Below are positions 8,642-17,229 of a stretch of DNA of 64,000 nt, piece by piece. Location of the stretch: NCBI RefSeq assembly GCF_963666665.1, contig NZ_OY762999.1, forward strand, positions 408,501 to 472,500, in the 5' to 3' direction. Each line of letters opens with the position of its first letter. Positions within the stretch are counted from its first letter, which is position 1. A program made the position numbers and the translations under genes. The notes beneath the pieces are model-generated. The model did not search any database and was not told the DNA's origin. It saw only the letters and a list, made by a program, of their open reading frames with translations. This DNA is from Maridesulfovibrio sp. Lineage in GTDB: Bacteria > Desulfobacterota > Desulfovibrionia > Desulfovibrionales > Desulfovibrionaceae.

Positions 8642-9748
8642 ATGAATCAGCGAATGTTCTTCCTCGATAATCTGCGCGCCATAACAATTTTTGGGGTTGT
8701 AATACTTCATGTTTCTCTTTGTTATATGAAATTTGCGCCGCAGTGGTGGTTTGTTGTTGATCCGCAGCAGAGTATGTTTTTCACTTATGCTGTAATGCTT
8801 ATTGATGTGCCCATCATGGCGATAATGTTTTTTCTGGCCGGATATTTTGCACTTCCTTCGTTGCAGAAGCACGGGATGTCCGGATTCTGGGCCGGTAAAT
8901 TTAAGCGTATAATTATTCCTTGGGTGCTGGGGGTATTGTTTCTCGCCCCTCCGGCCATGTATATGATCCTGCTTTCAAGGGGCAAGGCTCCTTCTTTTTG
9001 GGAATTCTGGGCCGGGCCTTTCTGGACGACCATGTACAGCCAGTCTGTATTCTGGTTTCTTGGATTGCTGGCGCTCTTTTATTTGATTCTCAGTTGTTGC
9101 TATAATTATTTCCCCAGCCTGCAAAATCCTCCGCGGATGAGCCGTAATCCATCGCCTTTGCTTTCAGTTTTTTTCATAGCGATTTCCAGCGGCATTTTTC
9201 TGGGTATGAACCAGTTCTTCCCGGTTGATACGTGGATTACCGATTATTATGTGATCGTTTTCCAGCCCTTGCGCCTGTTTGTTTACCTGCTGTATTTTTG
9301 GCTTGGTATCCTTGCTTGGAAGCGCAATTGGTTTACCCGCCAGGGATATACTCCAAGGTTACTGCCGTGGTCGATAGTATGTCTTGTCTCGGCAGTAGTT
9401 TATCTTACCTTTAAGGGAATGATGCATGCTAGAGGAACTGAATTGTCCATCCAATTAGGCAATGCGCTCAGTTTTAATATCTTTGCTTACAGTACCCTCA
9501 TGGCCGGAGTGGCCTTGTTCAAGGCTTTCGTGAACAGCTCCAATGATTTTTGTAAATCGTTTTCAGCCTGTTCTTATGGGCTTTATCTCTTTCATTCACT
9601 GGCAGTCTACTACGGAGCCTACTATCTGCTCGGTATGGATGCCTCTCCGTTTATCAAAGCCCCCCTCCTGCTGATAGGATCAACAGTAGTTTGCTGGGTG
9701 CTGACAGTTGCTTTGAAGAAGGTGAAGGGAGTTTCTTCGGTTTTGTAG
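8642..9748 (+). CDS. Membrane acyltransferase, acyltransferase-3/OpgC family
   Basis: A 368-aa polytopic protein with about ten hydrophobic helices. The first helix carries the family signature LRAITIFGVVILH, with R12 and H23 at the positions of the conserved catalytic Arg/His of acyltransferase-3 enzymes. These enzymes transfer acetyl or succinyl groups to surface glycans, osmoregulated glucans or antibiotics at the inner membrane. GAGG upstream of the ATG is a moderate ribosome site. It is a single gene bounded by terminators on both sides. The acceptor cannot be read from the sequence. Confidence 0.8.
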   Translation: MNQRMFFLDNLRAITIFGVVILHVSLCYMKFAPQWWFVVDPQQSMFFTYAVMLIDVPIMAIMFFLAGYFALPSLQKHGMSGFWAGKFKRIIIPWVLGVLFLAPPAMYMILLSRGKAPSFWEFWAGPFWTTMYSQSVFWFLGLLALFYLILSCCYNYFPSLQNPPRMSRNPSPLLSVFFIAISSGIFLGMNQFFPVDTWITDYYVIVFQPLRLFVYLLYFWLGILAWKRNWFTRQGYTPRLLPWSIVCLVSAVVYLTFKGMMHARGTELSIQLGNALSFNIFAYSTLMAGVALFKAFVNSSNDFCKSFSACSYGLYLFHSLAVYYGAYYLLGMDASPFIKAPLLLIGSTVVCWVLTVALKKVKGVSSVL

Positions 9749-9757
9749 AAAATAAAT

Positions 9758-9797
9758 CCCGGCAATATCTTGAATGATATTGCCGGGGTGTTTTTTT
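9758..9797. terminator. Bidirectional terminator between acyltransferase and Lon-like protease
   Basis: CCCGGCAATATC (9758-9769) pairs with GATATTGCCGGG (9776-9787). It is followed by GTG and T7 on the plus strand; on the minus strand it is followed by ATTTATTTTC. Confidence 0.88.
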
Positions 9798-9829
9798 AGA
9801 TTGCCTAAACGAGTTATACGCGAAGCAAC

Positions 9830-12325
9830 CTACTTACCGCAGCCGCAAGATCCGCCGCTTTCCTTTTTCTTCTCATCCTTTTCATCATCGCTGGCTCCGA
9901 AGTTCTTAAGTCCTTCTGCCAGATCGATGAGACGTGCATTCACCTTTCCATATATTGATTCTTCAGGATAATTGCCTTCAGCGTCCTTTTCGCCAGCAGC
10001 TACTCCGGTAAGAATTTCAATTCCCTGTTCAATGTTTTCCACCGACCATATGTGAAACTTGCCTTCGCGGACAGCTTCCACAACTTCTGTGCGCAGCATG
10101 AGGTCCTTGACGTTTGGTTCGGGGATCATGACTCCCTGATTTCCGGTCAGTCCGGCATGCTTACAGCAGAGGTAGAATCCTTCGACTTTCTGGTTTACGC
10201 CGCCGATAGGCTGGACTTCACCTTTCTGGTTCACTGATCCGGTTACGGCAATGTCCTGACGGATGGGCACATCAGCAAGGGAGGACAGCAGGGCATAGAG
10301 TTCAGTTGATGATGCCGAGTCTCCGTCAATACCACCATAGGACTGTTCGAAGGCAATACTCGCGGTCAACGAAAGCGGCTTATCCTGTGCGAACTGGCGG
10401 CGCAGGAAGCCGGAAAGGATGAATATCCCTTTGTTATGGGTCGGGCCGGACATATCGGCTTCGCGTTCAATGTTGATGATGCCGCCCTTGCCCATGGCGG
10501 TTACTGCGGTAATGCGCGAGGGCTTACCGAAAGAGTAATCACCCATGGAATAAACAGCCAGACCGTTGACCTGTCCGGTCACAGCACCGTCGGTATCGAC
10601 GTAGATGCTGCCGCGGTCGATCATTTCCTGTAGCCGTTCTTCGCTCTGGTTTGAGCGTTTACGGTGGGCTTCAAGGGCCTGAATTACATGTTTTGCTCCC
10701 ACTGCAGTGGAACCGTTGCGTCCGGCATAATAACTTGCTTCGCCAAGTAAATCGGCCAGCAGCGGGAAGGCTGTGGTTATTTTTTCCTGTCTGCCGGACA
10801 TACGCACAGCCTGTTCTATGATGGCAGCTACACCTGAACGGTCAAAGGGCATCAGGTTGTCCTTCTCCACCATGCGGCTGATGAAATTGGATACTGAGTT
10901 GATGGCGTCCGTGTCACGGTCCATGGAAGTTTCAAAGTCGGCGCGGACCTTGAAAATCTTTGGCACATCAGGATCGTAATGGCGCAGCAGCTGGTAAAGA
11001 TAAGGCTCGCCCAGAACGACAACTTTTACATCCATAGCAATCGGTTCCGGCTTCAGGCCGGTGGAGGATATGAAGTAATAGGGGTCAAAGGTCTGGATTT
11101 CGATCTTTTCGGTCTTGAGAGAGCGTTTAAGAGTCGGCCAGACTCCCGGCTCAACAATGGCATCCATGAGGTTGAAGACCAGATAGCCGCCGTTGGCCTT
11201 GATGAAAGAACCGGCCTTGATCTTGGTGAAATCTGTACGCCAGCCTCCGTGTCTGTCCATGACCCTTTCAATGGAGCCGAACAGGTTGCGGTAAGTAGGG
11301 TAGCTTTCGAATATTACCGGAGGGCTGCTCTGCTCGCTGTTGTCCACCAGCAGGTTAACCTTATAGGGATGAAGAATGGCCTCGGATGGCGGGGGCATGA
11401 ACATCATGCCGCCTTCGCCGGCCTGCGGCTTTTTGCCGATCATACGCAGGGAATCAAGTTCATCGCTCATGTTTTCGAGCATGGCGTCAAAGTACTTGAG
11501 TACTTTCTCATCAGCGTATTTATCACGCAGGGGGGCGATCAGGTCCTGTGCGAGAGTCATGAACATCAGCTTGTCCACATCTTCGCTTTTTTTCTTTACT
11601 TCTTTCTGAAGTTTGCGGACCTGTGCCAGAATGTTATCAATCTCTTCTTTGAGCTCTTTTTGTTTTTCCTTGAGCCTTTCAAATTCATCGCGGGGGAAAC
11701 GTCCTTTCTCGACTTTTTCTTCCAGCTGGATCATGCGAATCGGTTCGCCGTCAACCAGCGGAACAACATCAGGGCGTTGGTAGTGACCCATCTGCATGTT
11801 GACGATAACCAGACCGGAATCCTTAACTTTATCTTCAATACCTTGGAAGAATTCACGGGTTTGCTTTTCGTGCATTTCAATGATTTCATTCTTGCGGGCC
11901 ATATATTCCTGACTTTCAAAAAGCTGCGGAACTTCGCGTTTGATGCCTTCCAGAAAATCATGGATGTCCTTTTTGAAGACCGCGCCTTCTCCGGCGGACA
12001 TGCGGATCAGGATTGGCGATTCAGTCGCCTTGAAGTTATTGACGTAAAGGATGTCATCCGGGCTTTTATCCGTTTTGGAAAGCTCAGTGAGCATCTTTTT
12101 TACAGTGGCCTGCTTACCTGTATTGGCAGGTCCGGTAACGAAAATATTGTATCCCTTGAGGCCCATCCCCATGCCAAAACGGAAGGCCTCAACACCCCGG
12201 CACTGGCCGATGATTACATCTTCATGGTCAAGGTCAGCAGTAGTGTTGAAGGGGAGTTCTTCCGGGTCAAGGGTCCACCTCAGTTTTTCAAGCGGCAGTT
12301 CTTTGTCTTTCAGAATGCTGGTCAT
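9830..12325 (-). CDS. Lon-like ATP-dependent protease (AAA_32/Lon_C, YcbZ/LonB-type)
   Basis: An 831-aa cytoplasmic AAA+ protease. A Walker A (GPANTGKQ, 65-72) lies in the N-terminal ATPase region, interrupted by a long coiled-coil insert (about 190-270, rich in KLKE repeats). The proteolytic domain has the Ser-Lys dyad S670 (GDSAS) and K713 (GGVNQK), spaced 43 residues apart as in E. coli Lon S679/K722. It ends in a Cys-rich GGSCGCGK tail, common in this subfamily and possibly metal-binding. GGAG precedes the ATG. It lies 20 bp downstream of the hsp20 gene on the same strand, forming a protein quality-control operon. Confidence 0.9.
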   Translation of the reverse strand: MTSILKDKELPLEKLRWTLDPEELPFNTTADLDHEDVIIGQCRGVEAFRFGMGMGLKGYNIFVTGPANTGKQATVKKMLTELSKTDKSPDDILYVNNFKATESPILIRMSAGEGAVFKKDIHDFLEGIKREVPQLFESQEYMARKNEIIEMHEKQTREFFQGIEDKVKDSGLVIVNMQMGHYQRPDVVPLVDGEPIRMIQLEEKVEKGRFPRDEFERLKEKQKELKEEIDNILAQVRKLQKEVKKKSEDVDKLMFMTLAQDLIAPLRDKYADEKVLKYFDAMLENMSDELDSLRMIGKKPQAGEGGMMFMPPPSEAILHPYKVNLLVDNSEQSSPPVIFESYPTYRNLFGSIERVMDRHGGWRTDFTKIKAGSFIKANGGYLVFNLMDAIVEPGVWPTLKRSLKTEKIEIQTFDPYYFISSTGLKPEPIAMDVKVVVLGEPYLYQLLRHYDPDVPKIFKVRADFETSMDRDTDAINSVSNFISRMVEKDNLMPFDRSGVAAIIEQAVRMSGRQEKITTAFPLLADLLGEASYYAGRNGSTAVGAKHVIQALEAHRKRSNQSEERLQEMIDRGSIYVDTDGAVTGQVNGLAVYSMGDYSFGKPSRITAVTAMGKGGIINIEREADMSGPTHNKGIFILSGFLRRQFAQDKPLSLTASIAFEQSYGGIDGDSASSTELYALLSSLADVPIRQDIAVTGSVNQKGEVQPIGGVNQKVEGFYLCCKHAGLTGNQGVMIPEPNVKDLMLRTEVVEAVREGKFHIWSVENIEQGIEILTGVAAGEKDAEGNYPEESIYGKVNARLIDLAEGLKNFGASDDEKDEKKKESGGSCGCGK

Positions 12326-12345
12326 GGCGGTCTCCGGTCTGGTAG

Positions 12346-12768
12346 CTACTCAGATGTTATGGAAATAACTTTTTGAGGTTTGATTATGCATTTGTTGAGC
12401 ACTATTTTAAGTACTCCGTCTTTAAATGTAGCACTGACATTGTCAGGGTCCACCCGGCAGGGCAGGGGGAGTGTTTTTTTGAAATGGCTGGTTTGGCGTC
12501 CTCCCTCAAAGGTCACCTTCTTTTCCCCGGAGATGGTCATGGATGTTTCAGTGACTTTTACTTCAAGGTCTTCGGCTTGAAATCCGGGCATGGTGGTACT
12601 CACTTCAAGAGCTTCACCTTCCTCCCTCATACTGGTTTTTGGTGTGCAATCGATGATTCCGCAAACGGAAGGGATGCCGTAATCGTGGCAAAGGCTGTTG
12701 AAAAGCCTGTCCATATCTGTCTTCAATCTTTCGAGTTCTCGGCTTCCCCACGAAGTAAGGTTTGGCAT
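12346..12768 (-). CDS. hsp20: Small heat-shock protein, Hsp20/alpha-crystallin family
   Basis: A 140-aa ATP-independent chaperone. The alpha-crystallin domain covers about 45-138, with the diagnostic A-x4-G-V-L motif (SATFKDGVLKI) near the C-terminus and DLEVKVTETSMTISGEK in the centre. The N-terminus (ELERLKTDMDRLFNSL) is the typical oligomerisation helix. AAGGAG sits seven bases before the ATG. It is first in an operon with the Lon-like protease, so holding and degradation of misfolded proteins are probably co-induced. No clear sigma-32 promoter was found upstream. Confidence 0.92.
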   Translation of the reverse strand: MPNLTSWGSRELERLKTDMDRLFNSLCHDYGIPSVCGIIDCTPKTSMREEGEALEVSTTMPGFQAEDLEVKVTETSMTISGEKKVTFEGGRQTSHFKKTLPLPCRVDPDNVSATFKDGVLKIVLNKCIIKPQKVISITSE

Positions 12769-13119
12769 GTGCAGTCTCCTTGTTAGAACTGGTGGGAATA
12801 TCAGTTAAATCCACGCTAACACATAGGCAAAAAGTTTAGCAACCGCTTTACAATTAGAAAGCGGAAAAGGGGTTGTATTTGTAATAACCGAAATTTCAAT
12901 GCGTGAAAGATGCATTTTTAGGGCATGATCCTCACATTTTTGACAAAAAAGGGAGGCTAAGTTCTGTTTTTAAGGGGTTACAGTCTTGCATGTTCCTGCT
13001 TCATGGGCTATTCGGTTCATCGCTTCTTATTTTAAAAAGGCAGAATGGAAGTGTTTTCCGTAACGGCCTCTTTAAATGTTGCAGGAGCGGAAATTTACAT
13101 TTTCTTTTAGGAGTGACGC
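12769..13119. other. 351-bp divergent intergenic region between hsp20 and the ABC importer
   Basis: No convincing gene lies here; a 93-codon frame from 12903 runs into the importer gene and has no ribosome site. Visible elements are a 7-bp inverted repeat (CCGCTTT 12843-12849, AAAGCGG 12858-12864, eight-base loop), a TTGACA near 12939 without a good -10, and the strong ribosome site TTAGGAG at the right end. Promoters for both divergent units must lie here. Confidence 0.5.
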
Positions 13120-13908
13120 ATGAAAAGGGTATTAGTTCTCATGGTTGCAATGATGCTGGCATTCGCAACCACCGCAATGGCTAGTGACGGTTCTCTCGAA
13201 AAAGTACAGAAAGCAGGCAAGCTTGTAATCGGTCTTGATGACACTTTTGCACCCATGGGCTTCCGTCAGGACGATGGAACTCTGGTTGGTTTTGACGTTG
13301 ACGCAGCTGAAGAAGTCGGCAAGCGCCTCGGTATCAAGATTGAATGGCAGCCCACTGCATGGTCCGGCGTTATCCACTCCCTGAATGCAAAGAAATTTGA
13401 CTGCATCTGGAACGGCATGACCATCACCCCCGAGCGTGAAAAAGCTGTTTCTTTTTCCAAACCTTACATCATGGACGGTCAGATCGCTGTTATCGCCATG
13501 GGCAACAAGTCCATCAAGGCTCACAAAGACCTCGGCGGCAAAGTTGTCGGCGTACAGAAAGGTTCTCCCGCTCTTGAGGCTGCTAAGTCCCTCAAGCCCG
13601 CAGCTAAGGAAATCCGCGAGTACGACACCAACGTTAAAGCTCTGCTTGACCTTGAATCCGGTCGTCTTGACGGCGTAGTTGTTGACAACATTGCCGGTCG
13701 TTACTCCATGGCTCAGCGTCCCGGTAAATACGTTGCGCTTCCCGGTTACATCACCAGTGAAGCTTTCGGTATTGCCTTCCGTCAGGGCGAAGATTCCCTG
13801 CGTGAAGCAGTACAGAAAACCATCGATGCTATGATCGCAGACGGAACAATGGGTAAAATATCCCGCAAGTGGTTCGGTGAAGATGTCACCAACCCCGCTA
13901 AATGGTAA
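13120..13908 (+). CDS. Polar amino-acid ABC importer, periplasmic binding protein
   Basis: A 262-aa secreted protein (signal peptide 1-21, ending TTAMA-S) of solute-binding family 3. Typical segments are GKLVIGLDDTFAPMGFRQDDG at the first strand and VGFDVDAAEEVGKRLG, followed by the ligand-contact region MTITPEREKAVSFSKPYI. It captures a polar amino acid such as glutamine, cystine or histidine and hands it to the permease encoded next. TAGGAG precedes the ATG. It is the first of three contiguous importer genes; substrate specificity is not readable. Confidence 0.9.
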   Translation: MKRVLVLMVAMMLAFATTAMASDGSLEKVQKAGKLVIGLDDTFAPMGFRQDDGTLVGFDVDAAEEVGKRLGIKIEWQPTAWSGVIHSLNAKKFDCIWNGMTITPEREKAVSFSKPYIMDGQIAVIAMGNKSIKAHKDLGGKVVGVQKGSPALEAAKSLKPAAKEIREYDTNVKALLDLESGRLDGVVVDNIAGRYSMAQRPGKYVALPGYITSEAFGIAFRQGEDSLREAVQKTIDAMIADGTMGKISRKWFGEDVTNPAKW

Positions 13909-13911
13909 GAA

Positions 13912-14946
13912 ATGATTTATTCAAATAAAAAACTCGGAAAGAGCGGGGCGTTTGCCTCGCTCTTTCTGCTGTTTGCACTTCTGATTTTTCCGGCTGTATC
14001 TTCAGCCGCAGTTGACGCTGACGCACTGCTCAAGCAGGCTCGTGATGCTCTGACCGTAGGTCAGATTGATCAGGCCCAGACTCTGTTCAAGCAGGTTCCC
14101 GCTCCCGGTCCCGAAGGGGATGACGGGCAGTTTGTTTATTCCCGCATGCAGCTGGCGCGTATCAGTTATTCCATGAAAGATTCGGGCAAGGCCCGTAAAT
14201 TTGCCGAACAGGTCGTTGCCGTCTATCCGGACAACGTTGAAGCGAAAAATTTTCTGACCTCTCTTGATCGTGAGACCAAGCCTGAATGGCAGAAGACCCT
14301 TGAGGACTGTAAGCGATTCATGCCCAATCTGATCAAGGGTGCGACAATGACCCTGGTGCTGGTCTTCTTTACCATGATAGTTTCTCCCATCGGCGGCCTT
14401 TTCATCGCCCTTGGTAAGATCAGCCGCATGCAGCCGTTTATGGCTATCAGTTGGTTCATTATCTGGTTTTTCCGCGGCACACCGCTTCTTCTGCAGCTCT
14501 TTTTTATCTATTACGGTCTGCCTGCAATCGGCATTACCCTTTCTCCGCTGGCTGCGGCACTTATCGGTCTGGGTATTAACTATTCCGCATATCTCGCTGA
14601 GATTATCAGGGCCGGTATCGAATCCATTGATGACGGTCAGACTGAAGCTGCAAAAGCTCTGGGCATGACTTACGGCCAGACCATGCGCCGGGTTATTATT
14701 CCGCAGACATACAAGCGGATCATCCCCCCCATTGCCAACGAATTCATCGCATTGATCAAGGATACCGCGCTGGTATCCACCATCGCCATGGTTGAACTCA
14801 TGCGCGCTGCGGACCAGATGTTCAATGCTTATTTTAACGTGACCGTGCTGGTAATGGCAGCTGTCATCTACCTTATTTTTACCTCCGTGTTCACCTTCTT
14901 CTTCGAGAAGATCGAATACAAGGTCGGGGTATACGAGAGGCGCTAA
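13912..14946 (+). CDS. Amino-acid ABC permease fused to an N-terminal TPR-like domain
   Basis: A 344-aa inner-membrane protein. The C-terminal 210 residues are a standard HisM/GlnP-type permease with the EAA loop (DDGQTEAAKALGMTYGQTMRRVIIP, about 242-266) that docks the ATPase. Before it is an apparent signal/anchor helix (about 14-32) and a roughly 100-residue, probably periplasmic helical region (about 35-130). This region reads like tetratricopeptide repeats (LLKQARDALTVGQIDQAQTLF and ARKFAEQVVAVYPDNVEA). Ordinary permeases of this family lack it and are about 220 aa. It follows the binding protein by 3 bp and abuts the ATPase gene. Confidence 0.85.
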   Translation: MIYSNKKLGKSGAFASLFLLFALLIFPAVSSAAVDADALLKQARDALTVGQIDQAQTLFKQVPAPGPEGDDGQFVYSRMQLARISYSMKDSGKARKFAEQVVAVYPDNVEAKNFLTSLDRETKPEWQKTLEDCKRFMPNLIKGATMTLVLVFFTMIVSPIGGLFIALGKISRMQPFMAISWFIIWFFRGTPLLLQLFFIYYGLPAIGITLSPLAAALIGLGINYSAYLAEIIRAGIESIDDGQTEAAKALGMTYGQTMRRVIIPQTYKRIIPPIANEFIALIKDTALVSTIAMVELMRAADQMFNAYFNVTVLVMAAVIYLIFTSVFTFFFEKIEYKVGVYERR

Positions 14947-15711
14947 ATGGAAACAATTTTAGAACTCAAGAAAATCGTCAAGAAATTCGGCAGTCTTACT
15001 GCGGTTAACCATATCGACCTCAAGATTAACCGAGGCGAGAAGGTGGTTATCGTCGGTCCCAGCGGGTCCGGTAAGTCTACTTTGCTTCGGACCATGAATT
15101 TCCTCGAAACCATTGATTCCGGGGAAATCCAGTTTGAAGGCAAGCCTTGCGGTTACATCTATAAAGACGGTAATCCGGTACTGGATTCCCAGAAGAATCT
15201 ATGCGCCCTGCGCTCTGAGATAGGTATGGTTTTTCAGCAGTTTAACCTTTTCCCGCACATGACCGTTCTCCAGAACGTTATGGAAGGGCAGGTGACTGTA
15301 CTTGGCAAGTCCAAGGATGAAGCCCGTGAAATCGCTTTGCAGATGCTGGATAAGGTTGGTCTGTCCGACCGTGCTACCGTCTATCCGGTAACCCTCTCCG
15401 GCGGTCAGAAGCAGCGTGTGGCAATCGCCCGTGCGCTGGCCATGAAGCCCAAGATGATGCTTTTTGATGAGCCTACTTCCGCTCTGGACCCGGAACTGGT
15501 CGGCGAGGTCTTTGATACAATCCGTTCACTGGCAGATGACGGTATGACTATGGTTATCGTAACCCACAATATGGGATTCGCCCGTGAGGTTGCCGATACC
15601 GTAATTTTCATGGAGACCGGAGATTTTATTGCCAAGGGAACCCCGTCAGAATTTTTTTCCGCCGAGACTCAGCATCCGCGTATCAAGGAGTTTATGGATA
15701 AACTGCTGTAA
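14947..15711 (+). CDS. Amino-acid ABC importer ATPase (GlnQ/HisP type)
   Basis: A 254-aa cytoplasmic ATPase with Walker A GPSGSGKST (37-45), Q-loop VFQQFNLFPHMTV, signature LSGGQKQR, Walker B MMLFDEPTSALDPE, and switch His in VTHNM. It is about ten residues longer than GlnQ because of an insert (CGYIYKDGNPVLD) after the first beta sheet. It powers uptake through the upstream permease. The ATG directly follows the permease stop, and the operon ends at a terminator 75 bp downstream. Confidence 0.94.
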   Translation: METILELKKIVKKFGSLTAVNHIDLKINRGEKVVIVGPSGSGKSTLLRTMNFLETIDSGEIQFEGKPCGYIYKDGNPVLDSQKNLCALRSEIGMVFQQFNLFPHMTVLQNVMEGQVTVLGKSKDEAREIALQMLDKVGLSDRATVYPVTLSGGQKQRVAIARALAMKPKMMLFDEPTSALDPELVGEVFDTIRSLADDGMTMVIVTHNMGFAREVADTVIFMETGDFIAKGTPSEFFSAETQHPRIKEFMDKLL

Positions 15712-15785
15712 AAGTTGTTTGTAGTTGTTTGACCTGAAGGCGTGCCCCTATAAGGGCATTCCCCCAGAGCGGCTGTAAGATTGAG

Positions 15786-15821
15786 CCCCATAATATTTAT
15801 ATGATATTATGGGGTTTTTTT
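15786..15821 (+). terminator. Terminator of the amino-acid importer operon
   Basis: An 11-bp stem, CCCCATAATAT (15786-15796) with ATATTATGGGG (15804-15814), and a T7 run. Confidence 0.9.
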
Positions 15822-15850
15822 AGGTCTATTCATTCGTAGTATTGAAAGAT

Positions 15851-15866
15851 CATACTTGACAGTATG
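15851..15866. promoter_or_regulatory. Palindromic operator overlapping a -35 box upstream of the TetR gene
   Basis: CATAC-TTGACA-GTATG is a perfect 5-bp inverted repeat centred on a consensus -35 TTGACA (15856-15861), 37 bp upstream of the TetR start. A dimeric repressor bound here would block RNA polymerase, so autoregulation by the adjacent TetR protein is plausible. The -10 is poor. Confidence 0.4.
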
Positions 15867-15902
15867 GTTTTTTGTTTGTACCCCAGTGGCAGGAGGAAAA
15901 TT

Positions 15903-16496
15903 ATGAGTAAGGCGTATGTAAATTACCAGCGCAAGCGCGAGTTGATATCGCTGGTTGCCTGGGAGCTGTTTTCGCAAAAGGGGTTTTCCGTTACCAGCAT
16001 GGACGATGTAGCCAAAGCTGCTAACGTAACCAAGCAGACAGTCTATCGATATTTTCCTTCGAAGCTTGAGTTGTTCAAAGCTGTGCTGGAATCATATGCA
16101 CAAAAAGCCCCGAAGAATTATGACTTCGGACAGGGTGATTTGGCGGAAGAATTGTATGGTTTTGCTATGCATTTTATGCGATTCCACATCTCCCCCGAAT
16201 ATCTGGGGACCATGCGCCTGCTGGTGAGTGAAGCAAGGGAAAATACAGAGCTGGGGGCAATCTTTTATGCCAATGGTCCCAAGAAGTCCGGAGCTATGCT
16301 GAGTACTTTTTTGAGGGAAAATATTTCCGGTATTGCAGATGCTGACCATGCCGCCTCACTGTTTGTTGCCATGCTGCATCATGTGCGAACTCCTCTGCTT
16401 CTGGGGCTTTGTGATTCTGTTACTGAGGAAGAGCTTGATAAACATGCCCGGTATTCCGTGGATATTTTTCTTCATGGGTGCATGTCTAAAGTGTAA
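15903..16496 (+). CDS. TetR/AcrR-family transcriptional regulator
   Basis: A 197-aa regulator. The N-terminal helix-turn-helix occupies about residues 12-58 (LVAWELFSQKGFSVTSMDDVAKAANVTKQTVYRYFPSK), followed by an all-helical ligand/dimer domain resembling the AcrR/YbiH type. The start is ATG 15903, preceded by AGGAGG; an in-frame ATG at 15864 lacks a ribosome site. It is followed within 33 bp by a DUF2798 gene and a cupin gene on the same strand, the likely regulated unit. The inducer is unknown. Confidence 0.9.
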   Translation: MSKAYVNYQRKRELISLVAWELFSQKGFSVTSMDDVAKAANVTKQTVYRYFPSKLELFKAVLESYAQKAPKNYDFGQGDLAEELYGFAMHFMRFHISPEYLGTMRLLVSEARENTELGAIFYANGPKKSGAMLSTFLRENISGIADADHAASLFVAMLHHVRTPLLLGLCDSVTEEELDKHARYSVDIFLHGCMSKV

Positions 16497-16529
16497 AACC
16501 TATCACCCTTTAACCAAAATGAGTTCTAT

Positions 16530-16775
16530 ATGTCAGACGAGCGGAAAGTTAATCTTATTAATTGTGTCCTCATGGCCGGTTTTATGGCTCTGATGATGTC
16601 GGGGTGCTTATCCCTGATCAATTTTGGCATATCGCAGAAGTGGCTTTTGAGCTGGGGGCGCAGTTTTTTGTTTGCCTGGCCCCTGGCATTGGTTCTCAGT
16701 CTTTTTTTTGGTAAACGGATTTTTCTGATTTCTCGAAGGTTGGCACGTATCGGTGTCAAAAGGGAACAAGTATGA
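16530..16775 (+). CDS. Small DUF2798-type membrane protein
   Basis: An 81-aa protein with two hydrophobic helices (about 10-30 and 41-60) joined by a short loop containing the family's WLLSWGRSFLFAWPLAL segment, and a basic C-terminus. This pattern matches DUF2798, two-helix inner-membrane proteins of unknown function often encoded beside TetR regulators. Its stop overlaps the next ATG (ATGA), indicating coupled translation with the cupin gene. Confidence 0.75.
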   Translation: MSDERKVNLINCVLMAGFMALMMSGCLSLINFGISQKWLLSWGRSFLFAWPLALVLSLFFGKRIFLISRRLARIGVKREQV

Positions 16776-17128
16776 CAGACACTTTAAAAGATATCAAAGC
16801 TGCTTCAGAATACATAACTCCTCCCGGACATGTATTGTTTTCAGCACTGCGGCTGGCCGGGCGCATTGATGATCAGATTGCTGATTGTTCTGTTGCCGAT
16901 ATTGCTCCCGGAGGAGGCGGTCCTAATCCGCATCATACCCATGAACACGACCACCTTTTTGTAGTTCTTGCCGGGTGTGTGGAGGTTAAAATAGATGAGG
17001 ACACAATCAGGTTGTCACCCTATGAGTCTCTACTTGTTCCCGGAAATAAACTTCATAGTGTCTGGAATACTTCTGAAGCTCACGCCAAGGTTTTGGGGAT
17101 AAGTTTGAACAGGGGCAGTGAATTTTAA
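16772..17128 (+). CDS. Cupin-domain protein
   Basis: A 118-aa single-domain cupin. Motif 1 is HHTHEHDHLFVVLAGCVEV, with His/Glu metal ligands, and motif 2 is PGNKLHSVWN. It therefore probably binds a divalent metal in a small beta barrel. Overlapping the DUF2798 gene, it belongs to the TetR-led unit. Such stand-alone cupins range from sensors to isomerases and dioxygenases; no specific reaction can be assigned. Confidence 0.8.
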   Translation: MTDTLKDIKAASEYITPPGHVLFSALRLAGRIDDQIADCSVADIAPGGGGPNPHHTHEHDHLFVVLAGCVEVKIDEDTIRLSPYESLLVPGNKLHSVWNTSEAHAKVLGISLNRGSEF

Positions 17129-17229
17129 TATGCAGATTGAACTGATATGTTGAATATGCCCTTTTTATCTGGTTTTATGCTATTTGATACTCGGCAGTTT
17201 GAATGAACCTGAATCATAAGGAGCAACCC

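Noticed and set aside
10979..12376. 465-codon rightward open frame opposite the Lon-like protease gene
   Set aside because: It is fully antisense to a gene with intact Walker and Ser-Lys motifs, has no ribosome site, and its product shows no domain pattern. Codon bias of the real gene explains the long frame.
12781..12840. CIRCE-like heat-shock operator upstream of hsp20
   Set aside because: Only GCTAA...TTAGC half-sites are present; the TTAGCACTC/GAGTGCTAA consensus is not met.
12903..13184. 93-codon frame before the amino-acid binding protein
   Set aside because: It has no ribosome site and runs into the start of the real gene in another frame.
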